From positions 508,163-572,162 of the forward strand of contig NZ_GL883078.1 of the NCBI RefSeq assembly GCF_000204015.1: DNA of 64,000 nt, given 5' to 3'. The position numbers were made by a program, and so were the translations under genes. Shown piece after piece: positions 48,522 to 57,692 of this stretch. Each line of letters starts with the position of its first letter. The stretch's first letter is position 1. This stretch comes from Asticcacaulis biprosthecium C19 (GTDB lineage: Bacteria; Pseudomonadota; Alphaproteobacteria; Caulobacterales; Caulobacteraceae). A model generated the notes under the pieces. That model made no database searches. It was not told where the DNA came from and saw only the letters and a program-made list of their open reading frames with translations.

Positions 48522-48949
48522 CAGCGATGTCGACGCAGCGGATTGGTCCTCAGCAGATGCAGCATGTCGGCCAGGACATTGGGATCCACCGGCTTGACCA
48601 GGTGGAGGTCGAAGCCTGCGGCCGCCGTCATGCGCTTGTGCTCCGGTCCGGCGTGGCCCGTCTGAGCAATGATCTTGACGCCGGCCAGCGAAGAGTCCTT
48701 GCGCAGTTGCCGACAGACCTCGATGCCATCCATACCCGGCATGGCCAGGTCCAGCAGGATCACATCCGGCAGGAAGTCATGCGCTTCACGCAGTGCCGTG
48801 CGGCCGTCATGGCAACTGCGAACCTCATCACCAAAGGTTTCGATGGTCCATTCCAGCGTCTGGGCGGACGGCACATTGTCGTCGACCACCAGCACGCGCA
48901 GCGGCAAGAGTTCGGTATCCCGGTCGGGTGTAATGATCATCTTGGTCAT
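48521..48949 (-). CDS. Single-domain response regulator
   Basis: A 142-residue receiver protein without an output domain. LRVLVVDDNVPSAQTLEW supplies the acidic pocket, DVILLDLAMPGMDGIEV the phospho-acceptor Asp, IIAQTGHAG the conserved Thr, and HLVKPVDPNVLADML the Lys. A 17-residue N-terminal extension precedes the domain; ATG 48940 may be an alternative start. It overlaps the oxidoreductase gene, an unusual pairing that suggests a redox-linked phosphorelay. No kinase lies beside it. Confidence 0.9.
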   Translation of the reverse strand: MTKMIITPDRDTELLPLRVLVVDDNVPSAQTLEWTIETFGDEVRSCHDGRTALREAHDFLPDVILLDLAMPGMDGIEVCRQLRKDSSLAGVKIIAQTGHAGPEHKRMTAAAGFDLHLVKPVDPNVLADMLHLLRTNPLRRHR

Positions 48950-49131
48950 CGGTTCAAAACAGGCTTACGGGCAAGGCAAACCGGCCGAGGCAGGCGCTAT
49001 AGAAGAGTACATGGACGCCCCCCACAGGTCTGGTTGCAGGCACACGATGTGCCCGCCACAGAGATGGCGTGTCCTAGCGGAAATAAAATAAGTTCCGCAT
49101 GCGGTTTGCCTGGTTGTGGAATAAAGGCGGT

Positions 49132-50211
49132 CTACAGCCTTGCGGCCGACTGACGCGCGATCAGCTCGAACGGCAGCAGCCGAGTATCGCCGGGGTGGCC
49201 GGCGTACTCGCCATTGGCCCGGGCCAGCAGCATGTCGGCGGCCTGGTGGGCCAGGTCCTCGATCGGCTGGCGGATCGTGGTCAGGTGCGGCCACACCAGC
49301 AGCGCGCCCGGCGTGTCGTCGAAGCCGACAACCGAGACGTCGTCCGGCACGCGGATGCCGGTCTGGTGACAGTGGGCGATCATACCGAACGCCATCGAGT
49401 CGTTGCTGGCGAAGACCGCTGTCGGACGTTCGGCGCCGGCGAACAGCGACTTAGCCGCGTCGATGCCGGATTCGAAGCTGAAATAGCCCTGCTTGACCCA
49501 TTCGGCGCGCGGTTCCATGCCGGCGTCGCGCATGGCCTTGACATAGCCCTCATAGCGCAGGTGCGAGGCGCCGTGTTCCGGGTGGCCGAGGATAAAGCCA
49601 ATATCGCGGTGACCCAAGTTCAGGAGGTGCTGCGTCATCTCGTAAGCGGCTTTGGCGTCGTCCATGCGCACCGCAGCCGACCGGTCGGGATAGAGAAACG
49701 GCGCAACGCGGACATAGGGCACGCCGGCGGCTTCGATGGTTTGCAGCACGACCGCCATGTCGCACAGCGGCGGCGTGAGGATGACGCCGTCCAGCCGGAT
49801 CGTGGCGAGCAGCCCGCCGATGGCGCGCTCCAGGTCGGGGGCGTGGGCATCCTGGGGCTCGGCCATGACGTGATAGCCGCTCTGGCGGCAACGCCTGATG
49901 GCGCCCATCTGAAGGTCGTAGACGTAGGACTGGCTGGGGTTATCGTAGAGCAGGCCGATCATGAAGCTGCGCGCGCCGGCAAGGGACCTGGCCAGCAGGT
50001 TCGGCCGATAATGCAGCAGGTTGGCAGCTTCCTTGACCTTGGCGCGGGTTTCGTCGCGCACATTGGGTTCGTCGTTCATGACACGTGAGACGGTCTTGAT
50101 CGATACGCCGGCCAGGCGTGCCACGTCATTGATGGTCGAAACCGCGCTTGCGGGGTTAGAAAGCGCTTTAGGCGGTTGTGCCAATGACAGTGTCCTGCGT
50201 TGTCGCGACAT
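49132..50211 (-). CDS. LacI-family transcriptional regulator of the glucose/beta-glucoside island
   Basis: A 359-residue repressor. The N-terminal helix-turn-helix is [27 protein letters not shown], split by the hinge helix region [15 protein letters not shown]; the periplasmic-binding-like sugar domain includes [64 protein letters not shown], and [28 protein letters not shown] 50211 is the likely start; the frame is open to TTG 50262, but that would cover its own operator at 50248-50261. It is located between the GH3 gene and eda, and sites of one sequence type occur at GH3, zwf, its own promoter and the orphan promoter. It probably responds to glucose, glucose 6-phosphate or a gluconate derivative. 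Confidence 0.9.
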   Translation of the reverse strand: MSRQRRTLSLAQPPKALSNPASAVSTINDVARLAGVSIKTVSRVMNDEPNVRDETRAKVKEAANLLHYRPNLLARSLAGARSFMIGLLYDNPSQSYVYDLQMGAIRRCRQSGYHVMAEPQDAHAPDLERAIGGLLATIRLDGVILTPPLCDMAVVLQTIEAAGVPYVRVAPFLYPDRSAAVRMDDAKAAYEMTQHLLNLGHRDIGFILGHPEHGASHLRYEGYVKAMRDAGMEPRAEWVKQGYFSFESGIDAAKSLFAGAERPTAVFASNDSMAFGMIAHCHQTGIRVPDDVSVVGFDDTPGALLVWPHLTTIRQPIEDLAHQAADMLLARANGEYAGHPGDTRLLPFELIARQSAARL

Positions 50212-50247
50212 CACCAAAAGGTGTTGTGTGACACCATTCTGCGTCTG

Positions 50248-50261
50248 TGACAGCTTTGTCA
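50248..50261. promoter_or_regulatory. Operator TGACAGCTTTGTCA upstream of the LacI gene
   Basis: Overlaps a minus-strand TTGACA (50262-50257) that is the best -35 candidate for the regulator gene; implies autoregulation. Confidence 0.6.
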
Positions 50262-50292
50262 ACCGCTCAGGAGTAGGTCCTTAAACTGAAAG

Positions 50293-50356
50293 CCCCTCAC
50301 CCGATCGCGTTCACTTCGTTCCGCCCTCGTCCTCTCCCCGTAAACGGGGAGAGGTA
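50293..50356. repeat. 64-bp intergenic repeat with terminal hairpin, copy 2
   Basis: Matches 7238-7301 except at about four positions. The hairpin here is CTCTCCCCGT-AA-ACGGGGAGAG, a perfect stem; the loop-closing pair is T-A where copy 1 has C-G, a compensated change. It lies between eda and the LacI gene. Confidence 0.7.
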
Positions 50357-50362
50357 ATTTCA

Positions 50363-51013
50363 TCAGATCGTTGGTTCGGCCTTCTTCTTGCCGAAGGTCG
50401 CGACCGCCTCGGCGGCCAGGCGCGAAATCTCGTTCCAATTGCCGTCCTTCATGGCCTTGGCCGGCGCGACCCACGAACCGCCGACGCACAGCACATTGTC
50501 CAGAGCCAGGAACTGCGCCGCATTGCCGGCATCTATGCCGCCGGTCGGGCAGAACTTGACCTGGGGCAGCGGACCGCCGATGCCCTTCAGATAAGGCACA
50601 CCGCCGGCCGGCACCGCCGGGAAAAACTTCAGGTGGGTAAAGCCCCACTCAATGGCCTTCATCACTTCGGAAGACGTCGCCACGCCCGGCAGAAGTGGTG
50701 CGGCGTCCTGATGGGCCAGGGTCTTGGTCAGGCCAGGCGAGACGAGGAACTTGGCGCCGGCCTTGGCGGCCTTTTCGGCATCCTTGGGCGTCAGCACCGT
50801 CCCGGCGCCGACGACGGCGTCCGGACGTTCCTTGGCGATCAGCTTGATGGCGTCCAAGGCGCAATCGGTGCGCAGGGTGATTTCCAGGGCGCGGATTCCG
50901 CCCTTCAGCAGGGCATCGGCGAGGGGAAGGGCCTGGTCGAGGCTCGGGATCACCATCACCGGCAGAACCGGGCCCAAGGTCATGAACTTTTCTACGTCGG
51001 GATGGGTCGGCAT
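50363..51013 (-). CDS. eda: 2-dehydro-3-deoxy-phosphogluconate (KDPG) aldolase
   Basis: Splits KDPG to pyruvate and glyceraldehyde 3-phosphate, the last step of the Entner-Doudoroff pathway. 216 residues. Motifs: PVLPVMVIPSLDQALPLADALLKGG, ALEITLRTDCALDAI with the catalytic Glu, VVGAGTVLTPKDAE, FLVSPGLT, LPGVATSSEV, LKFFPAVPAGG with the Schiff-base Lys, and FCPTGGID. ATG 51013 has AGAGGA before it; the longer frame to 51070 lacks support. It is on the same strand as zwf-pgl-edd-glk but separated by the CACAGATT element, which may reduce read-through. Confidence 0.97.
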   Translation of the reverse strand: MPTHPDVEKFMTLGPVLPVMVIPSLDQALPLADALLKGGIRALEITLRTDCALDAIKLIAKERPDAVVGAGTVLTPKDAEKAAKAGAKFLVSPGLTKTLAHQDAAPLLPGVATSSEVMKAIEWGFTHLKFFPAVPAGGVPYLKGIGGPLPQVKFCPTGGIDAGNAAQFLALDNVLCVGGSWVAPAKAMKDGNWNEISRLAAEAVATFGKKKAEPTI

Positions 51014-51063
51014 GGGGAATCCTCTTGATGGGCCGGCGCACGCATACACTGCCGGTAAAAGGC

Positions 51064-51193
51064 GATCCACAGATTACACAGATTACACAGTTTTTTTAGG
51101 GGCGCTTCGCGCCGATCACATGCCCGACCGGTCGCTCCGGAGATTCAATCCAACCCCTGAAAAATCTGTGTAATCTGTGAAATCTGTGGACCC
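51064..51193. repeat. CACAGATT inverted-repeat element, long form
   Basis: Arms 51064-51090 and 51163-51193 contain three tandem CACAGATT-type units each. The interior has GGCGC-TTC-GCGCC and AGGGG/CCCCT stems. Inverted, its ends agree base for base with those of the short copy at 39816-39880 over about 25 bp on one side. Confidence 0.75.
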
Positions 51194-51205
51194 ACTATTT
51201 TTAAC

Positions 51206-52219
51206 TTACGCGGTTATCTGGACATCCGTCAAAGCATTGGCCGAACCGAGCAAGGCCGCGTACGGATGGATGATGATGCGCGAGGGCGTAGCGGCCACGA
51301 TGTGGGCCAGCGGCGCCTTGGCTTCCATGCGGGCACGGAAACGCAGCTCGTCGATATGCTTGATCAGACGCGGCGCAATCCCACCGGCGATGAACATCCC
51401 CGAGGTGGCGCCATGCGCCAGGGACAGGTCGCCGCAGACGCTGGCCATGATGTCCAGGAAGGCCTCAACGGTATAGCGCGAGCCGGTGGCATCCTCGCCG
51501 TCCAGATGGGTGATCTGGGCCGGGGTAAAGTCGTGCGCCGGTTCACCGCGGATCGCCGAAATCGCATGATACAGATTGACCAGGCCCGGACCCGACAGCA
51601 GCATCTCGACCGTGACGCGGCCGTACTTTTTGCGCAGCACGCGCAGGATTTCGCTTTCGTAGTCGTTGACCGGCGCAAACGAGATGTGGCCGCTTTCGGT
51701 CGACAGACAGTAGGGACCAAATTCACCGCCGACCAGAACCGAGGCGCCGAAACCGGTGCCGGCGCCCATGACGGCGTGGACATTGCCAAAGCCTGTCTTG
51801 ACGGCGCCGATGGTCTTGGTGTCGGCATCGCCCAGGTGCGGCAGCGCGAAGGCCAGGGCAGCGTAGTCGTTGATCAGCCGCGTCTTGCGCGCGCCGGTCG
51901 TCTGGCCCAGCAGGTCCTCGCGCACCAGCCAGTCGAGGTTGGTGAACTGGATCGCCCCGTCCTTGACCGGACCGGCCACGGCCACAACCGTAAAGTCGAG
52001 CTCCGGCTTGCCGCCGATCATGGCGAAATAACCAGTCAGGGCGTCATAGACGTCCTTGTAGTCCTCGCACTCCAGCGACTTGAAATTGGCCAGGGTGGTC
52101 TTGCCGGCGACGCGCTCGGCAATGGCAAATCGGGCGTTGGTGCCGCCGATGTCGCCAACCAGACCCCGTAGGGGTTGCGATGAAGTGATGACGGATCCCG
52201 TCTCAAAATGCGCTGTCAT
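51206..52219 (-). CDS. glk: Glucokinase
   Basis: Phosphorylates glucose with ATP. 337 residues. All family motifs are intact: LVGDIGGTNARFAIAE (phosphate loop), VAGPVKDGAIQFTNLDW, LINDYAALAFALP with the catalytic Asp, MGAGTGFGASVL, TESGHISFAPVNDYE, and MFIAGGIAPRL. It starts nine bases after the edd stop, so it is the last gene of zwf-pgl-edd-glk. Compare the altered paralog at 7306-8265. Confidence 0.96.
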   Translation of the reverse strand: MTAHFETGSVITSSQPLRGLVGDIGGTNARFAIAERVAGKTTLANFKSLECEDYKDVYDALTGYFAMIGGKPELDFTVVAVAGPVKDGAIQFTNLDWLVREDLLGQTTGARKTRLINDYAALAFALPHLGDADTKTIGAVKTGFGNVHAVMGAGTGFGASVLVGGEFGPYCLSTESGHISFAPVNDYESEILRVLRKKYGRVTVEMLLSGPGLVNLYHAISAIRGEPAHDFTPAQITHLDGEDATGSRYTVEAFLDIMASVCGDLSLAHGATSGMFIAGGIAPRLIKHIDELRFRARMEAKAPLAHIVAATPSRIIIHPYAALLGSANALTDVQITA

Positions 52220-52228
52220 ACTATGTCT

Positions 52229-54043
52229 TTACCAAAATACCGCGCCACCCGCGTCAGCCGGTCCGACCGATCTGCGCATGTGGGCGAAGAGTTCCCGTCC
52301 TACACCATCAGCCTCTTCGGGCTGTAAGGCGTTTGCTCTTTGAGCGAACTCGGCGGCATCTCCGAGGTAGTCAATAGTGCCTTTTTCACAGTCGACCCGC
52401 AACAGGTCGCCGTTTCTCAGCTTGGCAATCGGTCCACCATCCATGGCTTCCGGCACCAGATGGATGACGGCCGGCACCTTTCCCGAAGCGCCGGACATGC
52501 GTCCATCGGAGACCAGGGCGACCTTGCGGCCGGCATCCAGAATCGACGACAGGCCCGGCGTCAGCGAATGCAGTTCCGGCATACCATTGGCTTTTGGCCC
52601 CTGGAACCGGACGACGCAAACAAAATCGCCTTGCGGGAGTTCCTTGGCCTTGAAGGCCGCCAGGAAGTCGTCCTGATCGTCGAACACCACGCACGGTCCT
52701 TCGACCACCTGGTGCTCCGGCTTGACGGCCGACACCTTGGCGACCGCGCGGCCGATATTGCCCTTGATTTCCCGCAAGCCGCCTTCCGGCGAGAACGGGC
52801 TGGCGACGCCGCGCAGGATGGTTTCGTCCAGACTCTTCTCCGGCGAATCGCGCCAGGTCAGGACACCGTCCTGCAGGTAGGGCTCGCGGGTGTAGTCTTC
52901 CATGCCCTCACCCCAGATGGTGGTGACATCGCCGTGCAGCAGGCCGGCCGACAGCAGTTCGCGAATGACGAAGCCGATACCGCCCGCGGCGTGGAAGTGG
53001 TTCACGTCGCCGGCGCCGTTGGGATAGACCCGCGCCAGAAGCGGCACGACGGAGGACAGCTTGTCCATATCTTCGAGAGTCAGGATGTAGCCCGCCGCCC
53101 GGGCCATGGCCGGTAGGTGCAGGGCGTGGTTGGTCGAACCGCCCGTGGCCAGCAGGCCAATGACGCCGTTGACGATGGCGCGTACGTCGATGACGTCGGC
53201 CATGCGCTTCGGGTTTTTGGAATTCTCGGCGGTCTTCGCCGCGCGTTCGACGGCGGCATTGGTCAGGGCATCACGCAGGCCGGTGCCCGGCGACACAAAG
53301 GCTGCGCCCGGCACGTGCAGGCCCATCATCTCCATCAGCATCTGGTTGGAGTTGGCTGTGCCATAGAAGGTGCAGGTGCCGGCGGCGTGGTACGACGCCA
53401 TCTCGGCTTCCAGCAGCTTGTCGCGGCCGACCTGGCCCAGGGCATACATGGTCCGGATCTTGGCTTTTTCCGGATTGGGCAGGCCTGACGACATCGGACC
53501 GGACGGCACGAAGATGATCGGCAGATGAGCAAACGACAGGGCGCCGATGACCAGGCCCGGCACGATCTTGTCGCAGATGCCCAGCATCAGGGCGGCATCG
53601 AAGGCATCATGGCTAAGTGAAATCGCCGTCGACATGGCGATGACGTCGCGCGAAAACAGCGACAGTTCCATCCCCGGACGGCCCTGGGTCACGCCGTCAC
53701 ACATGGCCGGCACGCCGCCGGCGACCTGGGTGGTGGCGCCGAACTTGCGGGCGAAGGCGCGGATCTTTTCGGGGTAGTCGTGGTACGGCTGGTGGGCCGA
53801 CAGCATGTCGTTATACGAGGTCACGATGCCGATATTGGGCACGGCGTCCAACGCCTGCTGCAGCTTGTCGGTGTCGGTCGAGGCCGCCACGACGTGGGCA
53901 TAGTTGGCGCAGGACAGCTTCTTGCGCCGCGGCTCATCCGACTTGTAGCGGTCGGCGCGGCGCATGAACTGGGCCCGCAACTCCGTGGAGCGGTCGGCGA
54001 TGGCGGCTGTGACTTCGGCAATAACAGGATGCAGTTGGGTCAT
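52229..54043 (-). CDS. edd: Phosphogluconate dehydratase
   Basis: Dehydrates 6-phosphogluconate to KDPG; an iron-sulfur enzyme of the IlvD/Edd family. 604 residues, the usual length. Motifs: [64 protein letters not shown] is present around residues 118-150, [32 protein letters not shown], and [18 protein letters not shown] at the C-terminal substrate site. Cluster cysteines can be placed in SCANYA, MCDGVT and CTFYGT. It lies 10 bp after pgl. Confidence 0.97.
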   Translation of the reverse strand: MTQLHPVIAEVTAAIADRSTELRAQFMRRADRYKSDEPRRKKLSCANYAHVVAASTDTDKLQQALDAVPNIGIVTSYNDMLSAHQPYHDYPEKIRAFARKFGATTQVAGGVPAMCDGVTQGRPGMELSLFSRDVIAMSTAISLSHDAFDAALMLGICDKIVPGLVIGALSFAHLPIIFVPSGPMSSGLPNPEKAKIRTMYALGQVGRDKLLEAEMASYHAAGTCTFYGTANSNQMLMEMMGLHVPGAAFVSPGTGLRDALTNAAVERAAKTAENSKNPKRMADVIDVRAIVNGVIGLLATGGSTNHALHLPAMARAAGYILTLEDMDKLSSVVPLLARVYPNGAGDVNHFHAAGGIGFVIRELLSAGLLHGDVTTIWGEGMEDYTREPYLQDGVLTWRDSPEKSLDETILRGVASPFSPEGGLREIKGNIGRAVAKVSAVKPEHQVVEGPCVVFDDQDDFLAAFKAKELPQGDFVCVVRFQGPKANGMPELHSLTPGLSSILDAGRKVALVSDGRMSGASGKVPAVIHLVPEAMDGGPIAKLRNGDLLRVDCEKGTIDYLGDAAEFAQRANALQPEEADGVGRELFAHMRRSVGPADAGGAVFW

Positions 54044-54053
54044 AATAGGTCTC

Positions 54054-54833
54054 TCACGCGGCCCAGACGAATTCGACGGGTGCGGGGCACTGGGCCAGGA
54101 AGGCGCCGATTGGCGATTCCAACGGATCGGTCGACTGGCTGGCGCTGCGCAGCACCTCCAGCTTGGTGGCCCCGGTGATAAAGAAGATAATCTTGCGGCT
54201 GCGGTTCAGCGCCGGAACGCTTAAGGTAATGCGCGGCAGGACGGGTTCCAGCGAGCCGTCGGTCGGTGCGACCGGCAGGACGATGCGGTCGGTGCCATAG
54301 ACCTCGCCATTGATGGCATGGTGCGGGAAGATCGAGGCATAGTGGGCATCCGGCCCCATCCCCATCAGGGCGATGTCGAACACCGGCGCCGCCCCGCCCC
54401 CCAACTCCAGGAAGCGCGCCTCAGCCTTGTCGGCACAAGCCTGAGCACTCGACAGGTCCTGGATCAGGGTCATGAAATCCATGTCGTCCAACACCGGCTC
54501 CAAGGCCTCGCGCATCATGCGGGTGTTGGAATTGGTGTCGTCGGTCGGCACGAAGCGCTCATCGACCTGGGCCAGGGTGATGCGGTCCCAGTCGAGGTCC
54601 AGGGTCGTCAGGCTTTCATAGATCGGCTTGGGCGTGGAACCGCCGCAACCGATCCACAGCGCCTTGCCGCGGTCGGCCACGGCGGCCTGCAAGGTGTCGG
54701 CGATAACATCGGCGACATAGGCGCCGGCGTCAGCCTTGCTGACGAAGCTGAGAACGCGAACCTCACCGCCCGGTGCCGGCCAGTGCAGCACCGTCGGTTC
54801 GGGAATATCACGCTGAACGGCGGCCTCAGTCAT
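54054..54833 (-). CDS. pgl: 6-phosphogluconolactonase
   Basis: Hydrolyses 6-phosphogluconolactone to 6-phosphogluconate. 259 residues of the DevB/Pgl type: GCGGSTPKPIYESL, LAQVDERFVPTDDTNSNTRMMREAL, DIALMGMGPDAHYASIFP (usually GMGEDGHTASLFP; the catalytic His is retained), and RITLSVPALNRSRKIIFFITG. It overlaps the end of zwf by eight bases and is co-translated with it. Confidence 0.95.
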   Translation of the reverse strand: MTEAAVQRDIPEPTVLHWPAPGGEVRVLSFVSKADAGAYVADVIADTLQAAVADRGKALWIGCGGSTPKPIYESLTTLDLDWDRITLAQVDERFVPTDDTNSNTRMMREALEPVLDDMDFMTLIQDLSSAQACADKAEARFLELGGGAAPVFDIALMGMGPDAHYASIFPHHAINGEVYGTDRIVLPVAPTDGSLEPVLPRITLSVPALNRSRKIIFFITGATKLEVLRSASQSTDPLESPIGAFLAQCPAPVEFVWAA

Positions 54834-56310
54834 TCCAGGTACGGCCTTCGTCGCGTTCGATCAGGCGATAGCCGCTGACCGGGCCAAAGGTACCGGCCGG
54901 GTATTGCTGGGGCTTCATGCTGGTCTTGGTCCAGCTATCGATAATGCCGTCGACCCACATCCATGCCGCCTCGACCTCGTCGCGGCGGACGAACTGGGCG
55001 TTATTGCCCTGGAGCGCGTCCAGGATCAGGCGTTCATAGGCGATGCGGCGGCGCGGGGCTTTTTCACCATTGCCTTCAAAGGCCTTGATCAGCGACAGCG
55101 ACAGGTCGAGCGACTGCAGGTGGGTGCCCTCGGCGGTCAGGCCGGGCGCCTTGTTCATCACGGTCAGCGAAATGTCTTCATCGGGCTGCAGACGGATGTG
55201 CAGGCGGTTGGCCTTGGCCTCGGTGCCAAAGATGGAGTGCGGCAGCGGTTTGAACTGGATGACGATTTCGGTCGAGCGCGACGGAAGGCACTTGCCCGTG
55301 CGCAAGTAAAACGGCGTGCCGGCCCAGCGCCAGTTGGCGATTTCGGCCTTGATGGCAACGAAGGTTTCAGTGTTCGACGGCGAACCTTTTTCGACCTCGT
55401 AGCCGGCGACCGGATGGCCATCGGCGAAACCGGGGCCGTACTGACCGCGGGCGGTGTGGTCCTTGACGTTGTCGACGGTGATGGCTTTGAGCGAACGCAG
55501 CACCTTGACCTTTTCGTCGCGCAGGGCGTCGGACGACAAAGCCGATGGCGGCTCCATGGCCAGCAGGCAGACCAGTTGCAACAGATGGTTCTGCAGCATG
55601 TCGCGGATCGCGCCATATTCGTCATAATAGCCCAGGCGCTCACCGACCCCGACGGTTTCGGCGATAGTGATCTGGACGTGGTCGATGGTCTGCGAGTTCC
55701 ACAGCGGCTCGAACACCACATTACCGAAACGCAAGGCGATCAGGTTCTGGACGGTTTCCTTGCCCAGATAGTGGTCGATGCGGAAGGTGCGCGATTCGTC
55801 AAAGGCGTGGGCGACGGAGTCGTTGATGACCTTCGACGAGGCCAGGTCGCGGCCGATCGGCTTTTCGATGATGACGCGGTTGGGCGCCTTGTTCAGGCCG
55901 GCGCGCTCGATATGCTCGCAGATCGGCTTGAACAGCGACGGCGATACCGACAGGAAGAAGACGACGTCGAGATGTTCAATATCACCCAGTTCGGCCTTCA
56001 GCTTGGCGCCCCAATCGTCCTTGGCGGCGTCCAGCGCCACGTGAACAATGCGCTTGCGAAACCGCGCCAAAGTGCCGGGCTCCAGCGACTCGCCCACCCG
56101 CTTGGTGACGGCATTGCCGATACGATCAACGCAGACCTCGGTGCCGCAGTCTTCGCGCGCGACGGAAATGATGCGCAGATTGTCGGCCAGGAACCCGTCT
56201 TGGTCCAGCATGGCCAGGGACGGCCACAGCATCCGCATGGCAAGATCGCCGGTACCACCGACCAGAACGAAGACCTGTTGCCGGCTTCCCGCCGCTGAGC
56301 TCGAGACCAT
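54826..56310 (-). CDS. zwf: Glucose-6-phosphate dehydrogenase
   Basis: Oxidises glucose 6-phosphate to the lactone, producing NAD(P)H; entry to the Entner-Doudoroff pathway. 494 residues. N-terminal dinucleotide motif VLVGGTGDLAMRMLWPSL, EKPIGRDLASS, the catalytic FRIDHYLGKETVQNL, FGNVVFEPLWN, and C-terminal RTGKCLPSRSTEIVIQFK. First gene of zwf-pgl-edd-glk. AGGAA lies about 10 bases before ATG 56310. Transcription is probably controlled by the LacI-type operator covering the -10 element at 56388-56403. Confidence 0.97.
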   Translation of the reverse strand: MVSSSAAGSRQQVFVLVGGTGDLAMRMLWPSLAMLDQDGFLADNLRIISVAREDCGTEVCVDRIGNAVTKRVGESLEPGTLARFRKRIVHVALDAAKDDWGAKLKAELGDIEHLDVVFFLSVSPSLFKPICEHIERAGLNKAPNRVIIEKPIGRDLASSKVINDSVAHAFDESRTFRIDHYLGKETVQNLIALRFGNVVFEPLWNSQTIDHVQITIAETVGVGERLGYYDEYGAIRDMLQNHLLQLVCLLAMEPPSALSSDALRDEKVKVLRSLKAITVDNVKDHTARGQYGPGFADGHPVAGYEVEKGSPSNTETFVAIKAEIANWRWAGTPFYLRTGKCLPSRSTEIVIQFKPLPHSIFGTEAKANRLHIRLQPDEDISLTVMNKAPGLTAEGTHLQSLDLSLSLIKAFEGNGEKAPRRRIAYERLILDALQGNNAQFVRRDEVEAAWMWVDGIIDSWTKTSMKPQQYPAGTFGPVSGYRLIERDEGRTWND

Positions 56311-56387
56311 AAGGTGTTGTTTCCTGCTACCAAGGACCTGCCTGTTAACTCAGGCTTATCGGTCGCACCCTGCGGCGCGCCAGTTCA

Positions 56388-56426
56388 TGACAACGCTGTC
56401 ATAGCCCGTCTCCCGGGGCAGGTCAA
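56388..56426 (-). promoter_or_regulatory. zwf promoter with LacI-type operator over -10
   Basis: Minus-strand TTGACC (56426-56421), 17-base spacer, TATGAC (56403-56398). Operator TGACAACGCTGTCA (56388-56401) covers the -10 region and the expected start site. Confidence 0.65.
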
Positions 56427-56525
56427 TCGTGAATCGGATTTAGCGCCGAGGTTCGACGCGCACGGCGGTCATATAGTCCCAAAGGGTGAGATGTGACAAG
56501 CGGATAGGACGATAGAAGACGGATA

Positions 56526-57110
56526 TTACAGGGCGACAACCCGCTCGCCATCATCGTCATACCGAAGATATTGCAGCACTTCCCCCTCCAGTTGGTAGCG
56601 GAGGTGATACGTGCTGCCATGATCCACTGAAACCGAAAACGCGACCGTGCCATGGTCGACCCATTTTTCGCAGTCGAGATAGTAGCGAACACCCTTGGTA
56701 GTGGCGACTGCAGCCATGGTGTCGTTGCGAGCGTAGATGCGGGTCAGCAACGCCCTTGGATTGACCGTCCGTATCGTTTCACCGCGGTAATGCAGGACCT
56801 CACACCCCAGCTCATCGCTGCCGTTGACATAGTTGATAAAGACACCCTGGCCCGTGGTCGACCAACGCCCGGATATTCCCCTGTAAAAGGTTGAGCGATA
56901 GGTTTCTCGTCCCGCCCTTGAGGCCGACAACTCGTAAACCGTGCCTTCGACTTCGTTGATATCCGTCTGGACCAGGTCAAGCCGGAGCGTTCCGTCCGGC
57001 GAGGAGACGGACATGGCTCCGTCTTTCGCCGGAAGGTCGAAGTGCTTTCCGCCAGTCAGTCCGGCGCACCCTCCCACCAGAAAAGCCGCTGCCAGGATCA
57101 CCATTCTCAT
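56526..57110 (-). CDS. Uncharacterised lipoprotein
   Basis: A 194-residue protein with a lipoprotein signal (RMVILAAAFLVGGC, lipobox LVGGC). The mature part is beta-rich: GAMSVSSPDGTLRLDLVQTD, GISGRWSTTGQGVFINYV, VRYYLDCEKWVDHGTVAFSV; two cysteines (GCEVL and DCEKW) may pair. No family recognised. ATG 57110 overlaps the stop of the upstream gene (ATGA), which decides the start against the in-frame ATG 57134. Confidence 0.75.
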   Translation of the reverse strand: MRMVILAAAFLVGGCAGLTGGKHFDLPAKDGAMSVSSPDGTLRLDLVQTDINEVEGTVYELSASRAGRETYRSTFYRGISGRWSTTGQGVFINYVNGSDELGCEVLHYRGETIRTVNPRALLTRIYARNDTMAAVATTKGVRYYLDCEKWVDHGTVAFSVSVDHGSTYHLRYQLEGEVLQYLRYDDDGERVVAL

Positions 57111-57619
57111 GGACGCTGTCCGTAAAAGTCGCACGCCTCCAGCCCGATACGAAAGCCGGTGATGGCGTCATGATAGGCACCCGGCCCCAGGGCTTCGTCG
57201 GCGCGGATGGCGTCGGCGTCGACCTGATCCAGGGAGGCGGCGATGATGATGGCCAGGTCCGTCAGGCTCTCGGGCTCGCGCGCCTTGAGACGGGCGCGTT
57301 GCGCCGTTGTCATCTCTTTTAGGGCGTCCTTTACGACTGCAGCCACAGCCTGCGCCCCGGCCCTGTCGCATAGAACCGGTTTGAGCGCCTTTGACATTGC
57401 CACGGCATCCAAGTCTGCAGTTGCCATCCTGCGGCCGAGATTGGCGTAAGCATCGACCCCCAGATTTCCGACCGTCGCGTCTTTCTCTACGTGAAACTTG
57501 CCGTCTTCGCCGGTATAGCTGTGCTTCACCGGCCGCGCCAAACGCTCTGCCGGTTGTGCGCCGGCAACGCAGGCCAGCGCCATGCCCAAAAGTGCAGCGG
57601 ACACAAGGAACAATTTCAT
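57107..57619 (-). CDS. Uncharacterised exported protein
   Basis: A 170-residue protein with a signal peptide (KLFLVSAALLGMALACVAGAQ). The mature part is mostly helical (NLGVDAYANLGRRMATADLDAVAMSKAL, AQAVAAVVKDALKEMTTAQRARLKAREPESL is seen over residues 80-115) with cysteines in LCDRAG and ACDFYG. No family recognised. ATG 57619 has GGGGGTAGG just before it. It is translationally coupled to the lipoprotein gene that follows, so the two products may act together in the envelope. Confidence 0.72.
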   Translation of the reverse strand: MKLFLVSAALLGMALACVAGAQPAERLARPVKHSYTGEDGKFHVEKDATVGNLGVDAYANLGRRMATADLDAVAMSKALKPVLCDRAGAQAVAAVVKDALKEMTTAQRARLKAREPESLTDLAIIIAASLDQVDADAIRADEALGPGAYHDAITGFRIGLEACDFYGQRP

Positions 57620-57692
57620 CCTACCCCCGAAAACCATGGCCAGCGACATCCGTCACTGATAAGCGACTCCACTCTATCACAGGACGTCCATC

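Noticed and set aside
52200-52219. TGACAGCGCAT at the glk start, similar to the LacI operator
   Set aside because: Only a half-site, and it is the coding sequence ATG ACA GCG CAT; glk lies inside the operon.
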